Of a stretch of 64,000 nt of DNA, positions 36,526 to 46,795 are shown piece by piece. Under the pieces are notes generated by a model. It was not told where the DNA came from. It saw only the letters and a program-made list of their open reading frames with translations, and searched no databases. A program made the position numbers and the translations under genes. Each line of letters starts with the position of its first letter. Within the stretch, counting starts at the first letter, position 1. The stretch comes from Rhodospirillales bacterium (GTDB lineage: Bacteria > Pseudomonadota > Alphaproteobacteria > Rhodospirillales > Shumkoniaceae): the NCBI GenBank assembly GCA_018432935.1, contig JAHDSF010000007.1:1-64000 (forward strand). Reading direction: 5' to 3'.

Positions 36526-37326
36526 TCAGGCCGCCTGGGCATCCTCGACGTCGAGGATCTCGGGGTTCTCGCCGCACAGGGGGCAGGCGGGGTCCTTGCG
36601 CACCGCGATCTTGCGGAACGACATCGTCAGCGTATCGCAGATCAGGAGGTGGCCGGCCATGCTTTCGCCGATGCCCAGGATCTCCTTCACCACCTCGGTC
36701 GCCTGCAGCGAGCCCAGCACCCCGCACACCGACCCCATGACGCCGGCCTGGGTGCAGTTCTGGGCCCGGCACGCCGGCGGCGGCGGCTCGCGGAAGATGC
36801 AACGGTAGCAGGGCTTGTCGCCCTTCTCGTAGGCGCGGTAGGTGGTGAGCTGGCCGTCGAAGCCGGCGATCGCCGCCGAGACCAGCGGCCGTTCCGCGAA
36901 ATAGCAGGCGTCGTTGAGCATGAAGCGGGTGCCGAAGTTGTCGGTGCAGTCGGCCACCACGTCGTAGCGCGAAACGATGTCCATCACGTTGGCGGGGATC
37001 AGGCGCGCCTTGTGCGCCTCGACCTTGACGTCGGGGTTGAGCTCGGCCAGCGCCTTGGCGGCGCTTTCCACCTTGGGCACCGAGATCCGCGGCGTGGTGT
37101 GGATGATCTGGCGCTGCAGGTTCGAGATCTCGACCACGTCGGCGTCGATCACGCCGAGCGTGCCCACCCCCGCCGCGCCCAGGTACATCAGCACCGGCGA
37201 GCCCAGCCCCCCGGCCCCGACCACGAGAACGCGGGCGCCCAGCAGCTTCGCCTGGCCGGCGGAGCCGACCTCGGGCAGCAGGATGTGGCGGGAATAGCGG
37301 TGGATCTGCTGTTCGGTGAAAGGCAT
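36526..37326 (-). CDS. moeB: MoeB/ThiF-family sulfur-carrier adenylyltransferase
   Basis: A 266-residue E1-like enzyme that adenylates the C-terminus of MoaD or ThiS. It starts MPFTEQQIHRYSRHILLPEV. The nucleotide site is VLVVGAGGLGSPVLMYLGAA. Zn-binding pairs are CYRC and CPLC. The catalytic-cysteine region (AGVMGSVCGVLGSLQATEVV) is present. It lies downstream of cysK on the same strand, linking sulfur supply to cofactor synthesis. No rhodanese domain is fused. Confidence 0.92.
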   Translation of the reverse strand: MPFTEQQIHRYSRHILLPEVGSAGQAKLLGARVLVVGAGGLGSPVLMYLGAAGVGTLGVIDADVVEISNLQRQIIHTTPRISVPKVESAAKALAELNPDVKVEAHKARLIPANVMDIVSRYDVVADCTDNFGTRFMLNDACYFAERPLVSAAIAGFDGQLTTYRAYEKGDKPCYRCIFREPPPPACRAQNCTQAGVMGSVCGVLGSLQATEVVKEILGIGESMAGHLLICDTLTMSFRKIAVRKDPACPLCGENPEILDVEDAQAA

Positions 37327-37342
37327 CGGCAGCTCCGGCGAT

Positions 37343-37365
37343 GGGCCCGGCGGCAGGCCGGGCCC
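37343..37365 (-). other. hairpin between cysK and moeB
   Basis: A perfect 9-bp GC stem (GGGCCCGGC at 37343-37351 with GCCGGGCCC at 37357-37365) and a five-base loop, without a T-run on the minus strand. It may stabilise or process the cysK-moeB transcript. Confidence 0.45.
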
Positions 37366-37377
37366 GACCGGTTCTAT

Positions 37378-38343
<966 letters not shown>

Positions 38344-38373
38344 CGGATGTCCTTTTGCTAATTCTACAGCGAC

Positions 38374-38400
38374 GTAAATGTATAACGCTCTCTAATTTAC
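38374..38400 (-). promoter_or_regulatory. candidate operator upstream of cysK
   Basis: GTAAAT (38374-38379) and ATTTAC (38395-38400) form an inverted repeat with 15 bases between, in an AT-rich island inside GC-rich DNA. It lies where a cysK promoter is expected. An Rrf2-family regulator gene sits nearby at 40894, so it is a candidate binder (inference). Confidence 0.4.
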
Positions 38401-38637
38401 ATCATCGCGTGACAACTTCAAGGAGGCGGGCCTATTCACGAAGAGGCAGAGCCGCCCCCGCCGAGCCACTGACGGCCGGAACCCGGCGTTCGGCTAGCCT
38501 GCCGCTCGCCGGCGACCCGCCCCATCGGGGTAGCGGGGGTACCTCGATGCGGCATTTGCCGCAGGTCGGCCCGCCATTAGGATGTCGTTACTTTTGAAAG
38601 GTTTGTCGTAGACTCGTGCCGTCGTAAGGAGTTCGTC

Positions 38638-40875
38638 GTGCGTCGTGGCGTCGTAGCGTGCAGTGCCTTCCTCGCCGTCCTTGCCCCTCCCGCTCTTTCC
38701 CAGGACCTCGACCGCCATGTTTCGGCGGCAACCTTCAAGAGCGATGCCGAGTACCGCAAGAACTGGGCCAACGACGCCGTCAACGCCGACGAGGCGCACA
38801 AGCGCGGTTGGACCGGTGCGGGCCGGACCGTCGCCATCTTCGACACCGGGCTGAAGAACCATGCCGAGTTCAAGGGCCGCATCGTCACAGGCTTCGACGC
38901 GGTGGCGGGTTCGGGCGGTGTTTCCGGGGATCCCAACGGCCACGGCACCTTCGTCACCGGAGTGGTCGGCGCCGCCCGCAACGGCAAGGGCATGGAGGGC
39001 ATCGCCTACAAGTCGAAGCTGATGCCGATCCGCATTGCCAACGCCGATGGTTCCGTCACCCTGGCCGACGCCAACCTTGCCGCCGGCATCCGTTTTGCGA
39101 CCGGCAAGGCCGCCGTCTTCAACAACTCGTGGAACGCCTACTCGACCCTTGCCGAGGTATCGCGGTTGGGCTTCGAGAGCTATTACCTGCAGAGCCTGCC
39201 GGCCTGGCGCGACGCGGTCGCCGCCGACACGGTCGTGGTGTGGGCCGCTGGCAACTCCGGAAGGTCCGATCCGGGTGCATTCGGCGCCCTGCCCTCGTGG
39301 TACGGCGATCTGCAGAAGGGCTGGGTGACCGCGGTCGCCACCGACAAGTCCGGCGCCATTGCGGGCTATTCGAACCGTTGCGGCGCCAGTGCCGCCTGGT
39401 GCCTGGCGGCGCCGGGCTCGGAGCTGAAGTCGACCAAGGGCACCAAGAACTACGGCACCGGCTCGGGCACCTCCTTCGCCGCCCCGGTCGTCGCCGGCGG
39501 CGCCCTTCTCCTCAAGCAGCAGTGGCCGCACCTCAGCGGCGACCAGATCACCGGAATTCTGTTCCGCACCGCCAATAAGACCGGCATCTATGCCGACGCG
39601 GCAACCTACGGCCAGGGCCTCTTGGACCTCGATGCCGCGACCCGACCGGTCGGCGCCACCGGCATCGCCACCGGCGGTACGACCGCGACGACGGTCCCCG
39701 CCTCCGGCTCGATGCTGGTCAGCTCGACCGCATTCGGTCAGGGCATCCAGATTGCGAGCGCCGGCGCGACGGTGATGGTGCTGGACGAATACGGGCGCGA
39801 TTTCCAGGCGCCCCTGGACGCCTTCGTCGTCGCCGCGGCGACCAGCTACGACCTCGAACGGGGGCTGGCCCGATTGGGCGACGGTCTCCACAGGCTCGAT
39901 GCCGGCAACGGCCTGTCGCTGTCGGTCGCGGACGGCGGAGCGATGACGGCCGCGGGCCTGCCGCGCCACGTCCTGCGGCTGGCCACCGCGGACGGCGGCA
40001 GCCTGACCACCATGGCCGGCGTCAGCCCGGTCCACCTGTTCGGGGGCATCGCGGCGGATCTCGATGCCGCCGGCATGCTGGCCAGCTCCGAGGCTGCGGG
40101 CTCGGCCTACCTCGGGCTGGCGGGGGACGAGGCGGTGGCCGCCGAGTGGACTGTTCCCGTCGGCCGCTTCGACGTCGGCTTCGCGGCCTTCCACGGCCGG
40201 CCCGACGATCCCTTGGAGGGACCCGAGTACGCCGCCATGAACATCGCCCGCGAGGACCGTGGGCCCTCGGTCGCCGGCCTGCTGGTCCGCGGCACCACCG
40301 GGATCGGTGGCGCCATGCTCGGCCTCCACTCGGGGCTGGTCCGCGAGAACGGAACCGTGCTCGGTTCTGCAGCCGACGGCGCCTTCGCGCTCGGCGAGTC
40401 CGCCGACACCCTGTTCGCCGGCCTCTCCCTCGACGCCCCCCTCGGCGGCGGCTTCAGCGCCTTCGCCGGGGCGGAAATCGGCCGCACCGACGCCGACGCC
40501 GCGGCGGGCAGCCTGGTCAGCGGCCTGTCCGGCGTCACGACCACCGCCTTCCACCTCGGCATCGCCCGCGCCGGCCTGTTCGGCGACGCGGACCGGCTCG
40601 CCTTCGTCGCCAGCCAGCCGCTGCGCGCCGACGGCGGCCGCGCCACCCTGCGCCTGCCGACCGCCCGCGAGATCGACGGCACCGTGCACTACGCCGAGAG
40701 CAGCCACGAGGTCGCCGCGGACGGTCGCGAGCTCGACCTCCAGCTTGGCTATTCGCTGCCGCTGGGCGAGGGCGAGAGCGTCACCGCCGCCGGCCTGCTG
40801 CGGCTGCAGCCCGACAACGTCCGCACGGCCGCGGCGGAGAAGGTGTTCATGATCAAGTACCGGCTGGAGTTCTGA
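38638..40875 (+). CDS. S8 subtilisin-like serine peptidase, autotransporter type
   Basis: The 745-residue product starts at GTG 38638 after a GGAG. It has a signal peptide (about 1-21) and an S8 peptidase domain with the full triad: Asp69 in AIFDTG, His102 in GHGTFVTG, Ser279 in GTSFAAPVV. A linker and a C-terminal region of alternating amphipathic strands follow, ending in aromatic Phe (KYRLEF), as expected of an outer-membrane beta barrel. It is probably a surface or secreted protease. It lies between the divergent cysK and convergent Rrf2 genes, splitting an otherwise minus-strand block. Confidence 0.9.
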   Translation: MRRGVVACSAFLAVLAPPALSQDLDRHVSAATFKSDAEYRKNWANDAVNADEAHKRGWTGAGRTVAIFDTGLKNHAEFKGRIVTGFDAVAGSGGVSGDPNGHGTFVTGVVGAARNGKGMEGIAYKSKLMPIRIANADGSVTLADANLAAGIRFATGKAAVFNNSWNAYSTLAEVSRLGFESYYLQSLPAWRDAVAADTVVVWAAGNSGRSDPGAFGALPSWYGDLQKGWVTAVATDKSGAIAGYSNRCGASAAWCLAAPGSELKSTKGTKNYGTGSGTSFAAPVVAGGALLLKQQWPHLSGDQITGILFRTANKTGIYADAATYGQGLLDLDAATRPVGATGIATGGTTATTVPASGSMLVSSTAFGQGIQIASAGATVMVLDEYGRDFQAPLDAFVVAAATSYDLERGLARLGDGLHRLDAGNGLSLSVADGGAMTAAGLPRHVLRLATADGGSLTTMAGVSPVHLFGGIAADLDAAGMLASSEAAGSAYLGLAGDEAVAAEWTVPVGRFDVGFAAFHGRPDDPLEGPEYAAMNIAREDRGPSVAGLLVRGTTGIGGAMLGLHSGLVRENGTVLGSAADGAFALGESADTLFAGLSLDAPLGGGFSAFAGAEIGRTDADAAAGSLVSGLSGVTTTAFHLGIARAGLFGDADRLAFVASQPLRADGGRATLRLPTAREIDGTVHYAESSHEVAADGRELDLQLGYSLPLGEGESVTAAGLLRLQPDNVRTAAAEKVFMIKYRLEF

Positions 40876-40893
40876 GCCCGCTGCGACGACGGA

Positions 40894-41349
40894 TCAGATC
40901 GCGAAGTCGGGCGGGATCGAGGATTCGGCGTGCAGCCCCGCCTTGTCGGCGCGCAGGCACAGCTCATCGAGGGTCAGGGCGTCGAGCCGGCGCATGAAGT
41001 CCTCCTGCAGCTCGGCCCACAGGGGCCGCACCACCAGCTCGCCGAGCGCCGAGCCGGCGGGCTCGTTGAGAGGGTCCTCGGCGGTCTCCAGCGAGCGCAC
41101 CACGCGCACGATTTCGCCGATCGCGATGTCGCGGCGGTCGCGGGCCAGCGCGTACCCGCCCTGGGGTCCCCGCACTCCTTCCAGGATGTGGTGGCGCACC
41201 AGCTGCTGCAGCGCCTGCTCGAGGTAGCGCCGCGGAATCCCCTGGCGGCGGGTGATGTCCTGGCTGCGCACCGGCCGGGCGCCGCCGTTCATCGCGATGT
41301 CGAGCACCGCGTCGATGGCGTAGAGCATCTTGCGCGAGGGGCGGAACAC
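40894..41349 (-). CDS. Rrf2-family transcriptional regulator
   Basis: A 151-residue regulator from GTG 41349. The N-terminal wHTH has MLYAIDAVLDIAMNG, VRSQDITRRQGIPRRYLEQA and the family wing motif GVRGPQGGYALAR. The three cysteines that hold the Fe-S cluster in IscR are absent, so it resembles CymR-like or small-molecule Rrf2 proteins. Proximity to cysK and moeB suggests a sulfur-metabolism role, possibly via the cysK operator. It starts 5 bases after the dut stop on the same strand. Confidence 0.88.
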   Translation of the reverse strand: MFRPSRKMLYAIDAVLDIAMNGGARPVRSQDITRRQGIPRRYLEQALQQLVRHHILEGVRGPQGGYALARDRRDIAIGEIVRVVRSLETAEDPLNEPAGSALGELVVRPLWAELQEDFMRRLDALTLDELCLRADKAGLHAESSIPPDFAI

Positions 41350-41354
41350 CGTCG

Positions 41355-41807
41355 TCAGACCCCCGTCCCCGAGGACCCGAAGCCCCCCGCGCCGCGCCGG
41401 CTTTCCGGCAGTTCTTCCACCTCCGACCACGCCAGCGCGGCGTAGCGGGCGACCACCATCTGGGCGATCCGCATCCGCGGCTCGACGACGAACGGCTCGG
41501 CGCCCAGGTTGATCAGGCAGACCTTGATCTCGCCGCGGTAGTCGGCATCGACGGTGCCGGGGCTGTTGAGGACGGTAAGGCCATGCTTCACCGCCAGCCC
41601 GGAGCGGGGGCGCACCTGCGCCTCGAAGCCTTCGGGCAAGGCGATCGCCAGGCCGGTCGGCACCAGCGCGCGGCCGCCGGGCGGGATCGTCAGGGGCTCC
41701 GCCAGCGCGGCCATCAGATCGACCCCGGCGCTGCCTGCGGTGGCGTAGGCCGGCAATGGAAGGTCCTTGCCGTGCGGCAGGCGCACCACCGGAACCGTCA
41801 CCGTCAT
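41355..41807 (-). CDS. dut: dUTP pyrophosphatase
   Basis: A 150-residue trimeric dUTPase from ATG 41807. Motifs in order: [19 protein letters not shown] (phosphate site), [16 protein letters not shown] (uracil pocket and catalytic Asp), RIAQMVV, and the C-terminal [12 protein letters not shown]-loop-like tail. It hydrolyses dUTP to dUMP. The start overlaps the coaBC stop by four bases. Confidence 0.96.
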   Translation of the reverse strand: MTVTVPVVRLPHGKDLPLPAYATAGSAGVDLMAALAEPLTIPPGGRALVPTGLAIALPEGFEAQVRPRSGLAVKHGLTVLNSPGTVDADYRGEIKVCLINLGAEPFVVEPRMRIAQMVVARYAALAWSEVEELPESRRGAGGFGSSGTGV

Positions 41808-43021
41808 CGCGTCCGTCCCCCGCCGAGCGCCGCCGCCACCAAGCCGACGAGCCGCGCCGCGACCTCGTCCTTGCCGAGCCGGGGCCACGAGTCGACCCCC
41901 TCCGCCGTGACCAGGTGGACGGTGTTGGCGTCACCGCCGAAGGTGCCGGCAGCGGCGGAGACGTCGTTGGCGACGATCCAGTCGCAGCCCTTGGCCGCCC
42001 GCTTGGCACGCGCATTCTCGACCACGTCGGAGGTCTCGGCGGCGAAGCCGACGACCAGGCGCGGACGGCTTGCGCCGCCTGCTGCAAGGGTGGCGAGGAT
42101 ATCGGGATTCTCGACCAGAGCCAGCTCGGGCCGGCGGCCGCCGCCCTTCTTGATCTTCTGCTCGGCCGGCGTCTCGGACCGCCAGTCGGCGACCGCCGCC
42201 GCGCACACTGCGACGTCGACCGGCAGCGCGGCACGGCAGGCCGCCAGCATGTCGAGTGCGGACTCGACATGGACGACCCGGATCCCCGGCGGATCTGCCA
42301 GCGCTACCGGCCCGCTCACCAGCGTCACCTCGGCGCCCAGCCCCGCCAGCGCCCGGGCGATCGCGTGCCCCTGCTTGCCGGAGGAACGGTTGCCAATGAA
42401 ACGGACCGGATCGATAGCCTCGTAGGTGGGCCCGCTGGTGACCAGCGCCTTGACCCCGGCCAGCGCGCGGCCCTCCCGCAGCGCCCCGGCGATGGCGGCG
42501 ACGATCTCCTCCGGCTCGGCCATGCGGCCCATGCCGAACTCGTTGCAGGCCATCGGTCCCTCGGTGGGCCCGACCTGGAGGATACCGCGCTGCCTGAGCA
42601 GAACAAGGTTGGCCTGGGTCGCCGGATGTTCCCACATCCGCACGTTCATCGCCGGCGCCACCAGCACCCGCTTGTCGGTCGCCAGCAGCAACGTGGTGGC
42701 CAAGTCGTCGGCCAGCCCGTGCGCCATCTTGGCCAGGATGTCGGCGGTGGCCGGCGCGACCACCACCAGGTCGGCCTCGCGGGACAGCCGGATGTGGCCG
42801 ATCTCGGCCTCGTCGGTCAGCGAGAACAGGTCGGTGTGGACCTTTTCGCCGCTCACCGCCGCAAGCGCCAGCGGCGACACCAGCTGGGCGCCGGCGCGGG
42901 TGACGACGCAGCGCACGGCGGCGCCGCGCTCGCGGATGCGGCGGACCAGATCGGGGCATTTGTAGGCGGCGATGCCCCCCGAAACGACGAGCAGAATCCG
43001 TTTTCCCGCGAGTTCGGACAT
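41804..43021 (-). CDS. coaBC: bifunctional phosphopantothenoylcysteine decarboxylase/phosphopantothenate-cysteine ligase
   Basis: A 405-residue coenzyme A biosynthesis enzyme from ATG 43021 ([20 protein letters not shown]). The CoaC flavin domain shows catalytic His in [11 protein letters not shown], the motif [12 protein letters not shown] and a late cysteine region ([13 protein letters not shown]). The CoaB domain begins at about 185 with [20 protein letters not shown] and includes [20 protein letters not shown]. An upstream in-frame ATG at 43045 is less likely. It overlaps dut, as in many proteobacteria. Confidence 0.95.
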   Translation of the reverse strand: MSELAGKRILLVVSGGIAAYKCPDLVRRIRERGAAVRCVVTRAGAQLVSPLALAAVSGEKVHTDLFSLTDEAEIGHIRLSREADLVVVAPATADILAKMAHGLADDLATTLLLATDKRVLVAPAMNVRMWEHPATQANLVLLRQRGILQVGPTEGPMACNEFGMGRMAEPEEIVAAIAGALREGRALAGVKALVTSGPTYEAIDPVRFIGNRSSGKQGHAIARALAGLGAEVTLVSGPVALADPPGIRVVHVESALDMLAACRAALPVDVAVCAAAVADWRSETPAEQKIKKGGGRRPELALVENPDILATLAAGGASRPRLVVGFAAETSDVVENARAKRAAKGCDWIVANDVSAAAGTFGGDANTVHLVTAEGVDSWPRLGKDEVAARLVGLVAAALGGGRTR

Positions 43022-43091
43022 GTTTGGCGCCCAATCCACAAGCACGCTCTGTTGAAGGTAGGGTAGCGCTTCGGAGCGGCAAGGGAAAGGA

Positions 43092-44627
43092 TCAGACGCC
43101 CAATGCCATCAGCAGGGCGAGGGCGACCACCGCGATCCACAACAGCGGAATCGAGACGTGGGTTCGGCCGGCGTCGCGCAACTGGCGGGCGGTCTCGGGA
43201 TGCAGCCGCAGTCCGCCGCCGCCGACCGTCTCGACGAAGCCCTCGAGCCGGTCGACCAGGCGCGGCAGCTTGGCCGCGGTCGCCGAGAGGTCGCCGATCC
43301 CCTCGCGCACCCGCGCGCCGGGCCCCAGAAGATCGCCCATGATCTCCTCGGCCAGCGGCCGCGCCAGCGCCCAGATGTTGGCGTTGGGGTTGAGGCGGCG
43401 GCTGATTCCCTCGGCCACCAGCATCGTCTTCTGAAGCAGCAGGAGGTTGATCTGCACCTCCATCTGGAAGGTCTTGCTGACCTGGAACAACTGCCCCAGC
43501 AGGCGGCCGATCGAGATCTCGCTCTGCGGCCGATCGAGGATCGGCTCCGCCACCGAGCAGCAGGCCTGGGCGAACCATTCGACCGACTGGCTAGGCGGCA
43601 CCCAGCCGGCCTCGAGATGAACCTCGGCGGCCCGCCGGTAGTCGCGCTTGAGGAAGGCGATGAGCAGCTCGGCAAGGTGGCGTCGCGTGCGCCGGTCGAG
43701 CCGCCCCATGATGCCGAAGTCGATCACCGCGACGCTGCCGTCGGCGCGCACGAACAGGTTGCCCGGGTGCAGATCCGCATGGAAGAAGCCGTCGCGGAAC
43801 ACCTGGCGAAAGAAGGCGTTGCCCGCCTTGCGCATGATGTCGTCGGGATCGTGCCCGGCTTCGACCAGCGCGGCCCGATTGTCGATGCGGATGCCGGCCA
43901 CCCGCTCGATCGTCAGCACCCGCTGCCCGGTCCGTTCCCAGTCGACCTGGGGGACGTGGAAGGTGGCGTCGTTCTCGAAGTTGCGGGCAAGCTCGGCAGC
44001 GGCCGCCGCCTCGAAGCGCAGGTCCATTTCCAGCGTCATCGAATCGGCCAGCATGCGGATCGCCTGCATGGGGCGGAAGCGGCGCAGCTCGGGCCGCGTC
44101 ACCTCGATCACGCTGGCGAGCCAGAAGAAAAGATCGAGGTCGCGGCGGAAAGCCTCCTCGATGCCCGGGCGCAGGATCTTGACGGCCACCTCGCGGCCGT
44201 CGGCGGTCACGGCAAGGTGGACCTGGGCGATCGAGGCGGCGGCGACCGGCTCCTCGTCGAACGAGGCGTAGAGGGTGTCGAGCGGGCGGCGGAACTCGGT
44301 CTCGACCGCCTTCACGGCGAGATCGCTGTCGAACGGCGGCAGGTGATCCTGGAGCTGCGACAGGTCCGCCGCGATCTCCTCGCCCAGCAGGTCGGAGCGG
44401 GTGGCCAGCGCCTGGCCGAGCTTGATGAAGCTGGGCCCCGCCTCGCTCAGCGCCTTGGCAAGCCGCTGGCCGGGCCGGCCGGCCATGCCGCGGCGACGGA
44501 CGAGCTTCGCCGCCAGCACGACGCCCGGCACCACCTGCACCTGCTCAAGCACGAACAGGGCGTCGTTACGGGCCAGGACGAAGGCGATCCGCAACAGCCG
44601 CAGCAGGTTTCGGATGACCGCGATCAT
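43092..44627 (-). CDS. ubiB: ubiquinone biosynthesis kinase-like protein UbiB
   Basis: A 511-residue ABC1/ADCK-type protein. The KxGQ motif is in GPSFIKLGQALATRSD. The Ala-rich loop AAASIAQVHLA, kinase-like HADLHPGNLFV and IDFGIMG (DFG) are present. Two C-terminal hydrophobic segments anchor it in the membrane (about 487-510). It is required for aerobic ubiquinone synthesis. It starts four bases after ubiE on the same strand. Confidence 0.95.
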   Translation of the reverse strand: MIAVIRNLLRLLRIAFVLARNDALFVLEQVQVVPGVVLAAKLVRRRGMAGRPGQRLAKALSEAGPSFIKLGQALATRSDLLGEEIAADLSQLQDHLPPFDSDLAVKAVETEFRRPLDTLYASFDEEPVAAASIAQVHLAVTADGREVAVKILRPGIEEAFRRDLDLFFWLASVIEVTRPELRRFRPMQAIRMLADSMTLEMDLRFEAAAAAELARNFENDATFHVPQVDWERTGQRVLTIERVAGIRIDNRAALVEAGHDPDDIMRKAGNAFFRQVFRDGFFHADLHPGNLFVRADGSVAVIDFGIMGRLDRRTRRHLAELLIAFLKRDYRRAAEVHLEAGWVPPSQSVEWFAQACCSVAEPILDRPQSEISIGRLLGQLFQVSKTFQMEVQINLLLLQKTMLVAEGISRRLNPNANIWALARPLAEEIMGDLLGPGARVREGIGDLSATAAKLPRLVDRLEGFVETVGGGGLRLHPETARQLRDAGRTHVSIPLLWIAVVALALLMALGV

Positions 44628-44631
44628 GGCC

Positions 44632-45384
44632 TCAGATCCGCCACGCGGAATGGATCGCCACGATGCCGCCCGACATGTTTCGCACCCGAACCCGTTCGAG
44701 GCCCGCCTCGGCGATCATCGCCGCGAACGAGGCCTGGTCGGGGAAACGGCGGATGCTCTCGACCAGGTACTCGTAGGCGCCGCGGTCGTTCGCCACCCAC
44801 TGCCCGAGCCGCGGCAGGACCTGAAACGAGTAGGCGTCGTACAGGCGGTCGAGGACGGGCAGCACGACCCGGCTGAACTCGAGGCAGAGGAACCTCCCCC
44901 CCGGCCTCAACACACGCCGCGCCTCGGCCAGCGCCGCTTCCAGCCGGGTCACGTTGCGAATGCAGAAGGCGATCGTGTAGGCGTCGATCGATCGGTCGGG
45001 GATCGGCAGCTGCTCGGCGTCGCCGCACACCCACTCCAGCCCGGCGACGAAGCCGCCGTCGAGGGCGCGGTCGCGGCCCACCGCCAGCATCTCCGGATTG
45101 ACGTCGCAGACGGTGACGCTGCCGGCGCCGCGGGCCAGGAGGCGGAAGGCGATGTCCCCGGTGCCGCCGCCGACGTCCAGCACCTTCATCTCGGGACGGG
45201 GATTGAGCCAATCGATGAAAGCCGACTTCCACAGCCGGTGGACGCCGAGACTCATGAGGTCGTTCATCAGGTCGTACCGGGTCGCCACGCTGGCGAAGAC
45301 GTCACGGACCAGGGACGCCTTCACGTCCTCGCGCACGGTGCGGAAGCCGAAATGGGTGGTGGGCTCGGGTCGGTCGCCGCTCAT
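44632..45384 (-). CDS. ubiE: ubiquinone/menaquinone C-methyltransferase UbiE
   Basis: A 250-residue SAM-dependent methyltransferase from ATG 45384 (GGGGGA four bases upstream). Signature segments are [36 protein letters not shown] (SAM site) and [18 protein letters not shown]. It methylates the quinone ring. It forms a two-gene operon with ubiB and is divergent from mutM. Confidence 0.95.
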   Translation of the reverse strand: MSGDRPEPTTHFGFRTVREDVKASLVRDVFASVATRYDLMNDLMSLGVHRLWKSAFIDWLNPRPEMKVLDVGGGTGDIAFRLLARGAGSVTVCDVNPEMLAVGRDRALDGGFVAGLEWVCGDAEQLPIPDRSIDAYTIAFCIRNVTRLEAALAEARRVLRPGGRFLCLEFSRVVLPVLDRLYDAYSFQVLPRLGQWVANDRGAYEYLVESIRRFPDQASFAAMIAEAGLERVRVRNMSGGIVAIHSAWRI

Positions 45385-45473
45385 GCCATCCCCCGTGGTT
45401 CGACGCAGACCATAGCCCAAGGCCGCCCGCGGCGCTACGTTGTCGCGGTGCCGATTCGCGCGAAAGGAGCGCC

Positions 45474-46316
45474 ATGCCCGAGCTGCCCGAAGTGGAGACC
45501 GTACGCCGCGGTTTGGAACCGGTGCTCGCCGGCCGTCGCCTGCGGCGCATCGAGATTCGCCGTCCCGACCTGCGGCGGCCGATCACCCCCGGTATGGCGG
45601 CGCGACTCGAAGGGTGTCGGGTGCTGGCGGTGCGCCGGCGCGCCAAGTACCTGCTGATCGACGTCGATAGTGGGCAGTCGATCATCCTCCACCTCGGGAT
45701 GTCGGGGCGAATCGGCATCTGGCCCAAGGCGCCGCCCCCGCTCGAGCGACACGACCATATGGAAGTGGAAACCGAGGACGGCTGCATTATCCGCCTGCGC
45801 GACCCCCGGCGCTTCGGCATGCTGGCGCTGGCGGAGACGGCTGCGCTCGGGAGCCATCCGCTGCTCGCCGGACTCGGCCCCGAACCTCTCGACCCCGCCT
45901 TCGATGCCGCCGGTCTGGCAGCGCGACTCGATGGCCGACGAACCTCGATCAAGGCCGCTCTTCTCGACCAGACGGTGATTGCCGGGCTCGGCAACATCTA
46001 CGTATGCGAGAGCCTGTTCCGCGCCGGTCTGTCGCCGCGCCGCGCGGCGTGCTCGGTGCGGGGCCGTCGGGCGGTGCGGCTGCTGGAGGCGATTCGCGAG
46101 GTGCTGGCCGAGGCGATCGCCGCCGGCGGCTCCAGCCTGCGCGACCATCGCCGCACCGACGGCGAGATCGGCGACTTCCAGCTCCGTCTTGCCGTCTACG
46201 ACCGCGAAGGCGCGCCGTGTCCGGGCTGCACCTGCGACCCGGTCGCGACTGGCGGCGTGCGCCGCATCGTCCAGGGCGGACGTTCCACTTTTTACTGTGC
46301 GACGCGCCAACGGTGA
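45474..46316 (+). CDS. mutM: formamidopyrimidine-DNA glycosylase with altered zinc finger
   Basis: A 280-residue Fpg. It begins [20 protein letters not shown] with catalytic Pro/Glu at the mature N-terminus, and has the expected Lys in [11 protein letters not shown] and the H2TH region ([20 protein letters not shown]). It removes 8-oxoguanine and nicks DNA. Oddity: the C-terminal zinc finger normally is C-x2-C-x16-C-x2-C. Here it reads CPGC, then 22 residues, then CATR, so the last cysteine is Arg and the loop is longer. An extra Cys (TC) may compensate. Confidence 0.93.
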   Translation: MPELPEVETVRRGLEPVLAGRRLRRIEIRRPDLRRPITPGMAARLEGCRVLAVRRRAKYLLIDVDSGQSIILHLGMSGRIGIWPKAPPPLERHDHMEVETEDGCIIRLRDPRRFGMLALAETAALGSHPLLAGLGPEPLDPAFDAAGLAARLDGRRTSIKAALLDQTVIAGLGNIYVCESLFRAGLSPRRAACSVRGRRAVRLLEAIREVLAEAIAAGGSSLRDHRRTDGEIGDFQLRLAVYDREGAPCPGCTCDPVATGGVRRIVQGGRSTFYCATRQR

Positions 46317-46332
46317 TGGTATAGGCGGGCGC

Positions 46333-46731
46333 ATGAGGCGATGGATCGCTTGTGCGTTCGGTCTGGCGCTGGCGGCGGGGACCCTTGGTCTGCTGATGCC
46401 GTCCTGCCGAGCCGACCAGTCCTACGTTGGTGGAGTGGACGACCTGCCGCTCATGCCTGGTCTCGTCGAAGACACGCAATCCAATCTGGTGTTCGATTCG
46501 CCGGTCGGCCGAATCGTCGAGGCCTATGCCACGGGCCGGCTGCGTGTCGACGGCGTCCATCGCTTCTACGAGGAGGCGCTGCCGCAGCTCGGTTGGCTTC
46601 GAATCGGGGCCAATCAATACCGTCGCGACAACGAGGTGCTGGAGATCGACGTCACTCCCGAGGTGACCGACCCGGCGCGAGTCGTGGTGCGCTTCTCCTT
46701 GTCGTCGGGCCTCGGAAGCGCCGGTCGCTAG
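46333..46731 (+). CDS. exported hypothetical protein
   Basis: A 132-residue protein with a signal peptide (MRRWIACAFGLALAAGTLGL). A conserved-looking body follows: DDLPLMPGLVEDTQSNLVFD, then GRIVEAYATGRLRVDGVHRF and YEEALPQLGW. It lies between mutM and an enoyl-CoA hydratase gene on the same strand. It looks like a single small periplasmic domain of unknown function, and I do not recognise a named family. Confidence 0.7.
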   Translation: MRRWIACAFGLALAAGTLGLLMPSCRADQSYVGGVDDLPLMPGLVEDTQSNLVFDSPVGRIVEAYATGRLRVDGVHRFYEEALPQLGWLRIGANQYRRDNEVLEIDVTPEVTDPARVVVRFSLSSGLGSAGR

Positions 46732-46795
46732 GGACGAGCGGGCGGGGGCCCCATCATCACAAGTCCGAGTGCGTGAGAACCCTGGGAGGGGTGAA

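Noticed and set aside
38494-40707. A 737-codon minus-strand frame opposite the S8 autotransporter
   Set aside because: The plus-strand peptidase triad and signal peptide are clear; the antisense product is low complexity.
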